Source of the DNA: an uncultured Clostridia bacterium
GTDB taxonomy: Bacteria; Bacillota; Clostridia; Christensenellales; Aristaeellaceae
Assembly: GCA_934647145.1 (NCBI GenBank)
Contig: CAKUFB010000136.1
Coordinates: forward strand, 1 to 7,061
Direction of reading: 5' to 3'
Length of the DNA stretch: 7,061 nt
The position numbers were made by a program, and so were the translations under genes. The notes under the pieces were generated by a model. It saw nothing but the letters and a program-made list of their open reading frames with translations. It had not been told where the DNA came from and made no database searches. This document shows positions 5,959 through 7,061 of the stretch, piece after piece; the first letter of the stretch is position 1; every line of letters begins with the position of its first letter.

Positions 5959-6849
5959 ATGCACAATGCCGAATCGCGAAGGCTGTCCTACAAGATCGCA
6001 AACGGCGCGATCATGCTGGTCATGATCCTGCTGATGCTGATCACGGTCTACCCGCTGTACTATACGATCTGCGCCTCCTTCTCGGACGCGCGCGCCCTGC
6101 TGCGCAACAGCGACCTGCTCCTAAAGCCGCTTGAGCCCTTCACGCTGGACGGCTACCGGGCGGTCTTCTCCAACCCCAGCATCATCAAGAGCTTCGGAAA
6201 CACCGTGTTCTACGTCGCCGCGGGCACCGCCATCAGCATGGCGCTCACCATCGCCGGCGCGTTCGTGGTCAGCCGCAGCTACTTTCTGCCCCGAAACGTC
6301 ATGATGAAGGGCATGCTGCTGACCATGTTCTTCAGCGGCGGCCTGATTCCCTGGTTCTTCGTCGTGCGCGATCTGGGCATGTACAACACCCGCTGGGCGA
6401 TCGTCATCCCGGCCGCGCTGTCCACCTACAACCTGATCATCATGCGCAGCTTCTTTCTGTCGATTCCCCCGGCGCTGGAGGAGAGCGCGCTCTTGGACGG
6501 CGCGAACGATTTCCAGGTGCTTACGCACATCATACTGCCCCTGTCCACGCCGGTTCTGGCGGTTATCGGCATGTACTATGCGGTCGGCCAGTGGAACGGC
6601 TGGTATCACTCGCTGATCTTCCACCGCACCCGCGAGCTCTACCCGCTGCAGATGATCCTGCGCGAGCTGCTCATCCTCAACGAAATGACCGGCAGCGACA
6701 GCGCGGCCGACTTCGTGGAGGAGGCCTTCAACCGCGACCTGATCAAGTACTGCACGATCGTCGTCACCACCGTGCCCATCCTGATCATCTACCCCTTCCT
6801 GCAGCGTTATTTCGTCAAGGGCGTGATGATCGGCGCGATCAAGGGATAA
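5959..6849 (+). CDS. ABC transporter permease, YtcP/YesQ-type (second permease)
   Basis: This 296-residue inner-membrane protein is the partner of the upstream permease. TM1 at about 16-38 runs into YPLYYTICASFSD (31-43), a hallmark of the CUT1 second permease. LKPLEPFTLDGYRAVFSNP (55-73) and TMs at about 82-104, 115-136, 145-165, 197-212 and 263-283 follow. The EAA loop is at 173-198 (LEESALLDGANDFQVL, then HIILPLSTP). It ends YFVKGVMIGAIKG, the usual C-terminus of this subfamily, so the gene is complete. AAGGAGG (5944-5950) overlaps the previous stop codon and lies 8 nt before the ATG, with 13 nt between the genes, implying coupled translation. The substrate is unknown. The ATPase must come from elsewhere, since this subfamily commonly shares an MsmX-like subunit. 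Confidence 0.95.
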   Translation: MHNAESRRLSYKIANGAIMLVMILLMLITVYPLYYTICASFSDARALLRNSDLLLKPLEPFTLDGYRAVFSNPSIIKSFGNTVFYVAAGTAISMALTIAGAFVVSRSYFLPRNVMMKGMLLTMFFSGGLIPWFFVVRDLGMYNTRWAIVIPAALSTYNLIIMRSFFLSIPPALEESALLDGANDFQVLTHIILPLSTPVLAVIGMYYAVGQWNGWYHSLIFHRTRELYPLQMILRELLILNEMTGSDSAADFVEEAFNRDLIKYCTIVVTTVPILIIYPFLQRYFVKGVMIGAIKG

Positions 6850-6855
6850 TCATTC

Positions 6856-6885
6856 TTGCGCCATTCCCCGTTCGGGGTGTATAAT
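6856..6885 (+). promoter_or_regulatory. Possible promoter reading into repeat copy B
   Basis: A perfect TATAAT (6880-6885) has TTGCGC (6856-6861) 18 nt upstream, just behind the last permease gene. The -35 box is poor (TTG only), and a short CCCC/GGGG stem lies in the spacer. If real, it would transcribe copy B as a separate RNA or start a gene beyond the window. A chance match is quite possible. Confidence 0.35.
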
Positions 6886-6936
6886 TACAGAGGACGTGCG
6901 CGCAGGCTTGACGCTCTGCGGGCGGAGTTCAAACCG

Positions 6937-7061
6937 CGCAGACCTTGGCCGCTTCAATCTATGGCGGCCAATGGTCGCCGCCAGAACCGGCGGCAGCCAG
7001 TGGAACCTACCCACAGTCGCCGTGCGGCGGCTGCGCCGCCGCACGGCGGGACGCTGGGGAG
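6937..7061 (+). repeat. Structured intergenic repeat, copy B (cut by window edge)
   Basis: This is the inverted partner of 33-131, starting 87 nt after the second permease stop and running in the same sense as that gene. Its modules in order are TTGGCCGC/GCGGCCAA (6945-6952 with 6964-6971, 8 bp), GCCGCC/GGCGGC (6977-6982 with 6989-6994, extendable past one mismatch to 6972/6999), GTGG/CCAC (7000-7003 with 7011-7014), and a 14-bp perfect stem (7018-7031 with 7035-7048, TGC loop). The second hairpin lies in a 26-nt block (6969-6994) absent from copy A. The long stem shows one C-G to G-C swap relative to copy A. It continues past 7061. Confidence 0.8.

Noticed and set aside
6896..7061. Open frame from a GTG at 6896 running through repeat copy B to the window edge
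   Set aside because: It is open only because the repeat is GC-rich. The same frame in copy A hits a stop early, and the 26-nt indel would shift the frame. The conserved pattern is pairing, not codons.
1..7061. Composite transposon bounded by the inverted terminal repeats
   Set aside because: No transposase or integrase gene lies inside, the cargo is ordinary metabolic genes, and each repeat is better explained as an independent element placed behind a gene.

Overview
The window looks like a piece of a GC-rich anaerobic Firmicute, most likely a gut-type clostridium (Christensenellales/Oscillospirales-like). This is inferred from three things: AGGAGG-type ribosome binding sites, a rubrerythrin, and a sugar-type ABC importer of the LplB/YtcP family paired with a membrane-anchored AraC regulator, an arrangement common in Bacillota. 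No rRNA, tRNA, CRISPR array, transposase or phage gene is visible.

Layout from left to right. Positions 1-131 hold a structured repeat (copy A). At 191-727, minus strand, is a rubrerythrin gene. At 819-850 is an intrinsic terminator for the next gene. At 867-2933, minus strand, is a 688-residue two-TM sensor with a C-terminal AraC DNA-binding domain. The 329-bp divergent spacer 2934-3262 carries one sigma-A-type promoter for each direction, a cluster of dyads between them that would suit an operator, and a hairpin in the predicted leader of the rightward transcript. At 3263-4861, plus strand, is an extracellular solute-binding protein. The 139-bp gap 4862-5000 holds a 12-bp perfect GC hairpin followed by a 15-bp imperfect palindromic element. 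At 5001-5945 and 5959-6849, plus strand, are two ABC permeases. At 6937-7061 is a second copy (copy B) of the terminal repeat, inverted relative to copy A and cut by the window edge.

How the genes work together (inference from family knowledge and layout): the membrane AraC protein probably senses a sugar-related ligand or the loaded binding protein outside the cell and controls the divergent importer operon. The binding protein captures an oligosaccharide-type substrate and the two permeases form the channel. No ATPase gene is present, so a shared MsmX-type ATPase encoded elsewhere is expected. The hairpin behind the binding-protein gene would let that gene be expressed above the permeases. 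The rubrerythrin gene is a separate peroxide-defence unit.

The most unusual feature is the pair of terminal repeats. Both copies lie 60-90 nt downstream of unrelated genes, in the same orientation relative to the upstream gene. They can fold into a string of hairpins, they show one compensatory base-pair change in the long stem, and they differ by a 26-nt block that contains a complete hairpin. I read them as a dispersed intergenic structured element. I do not recognise the family.
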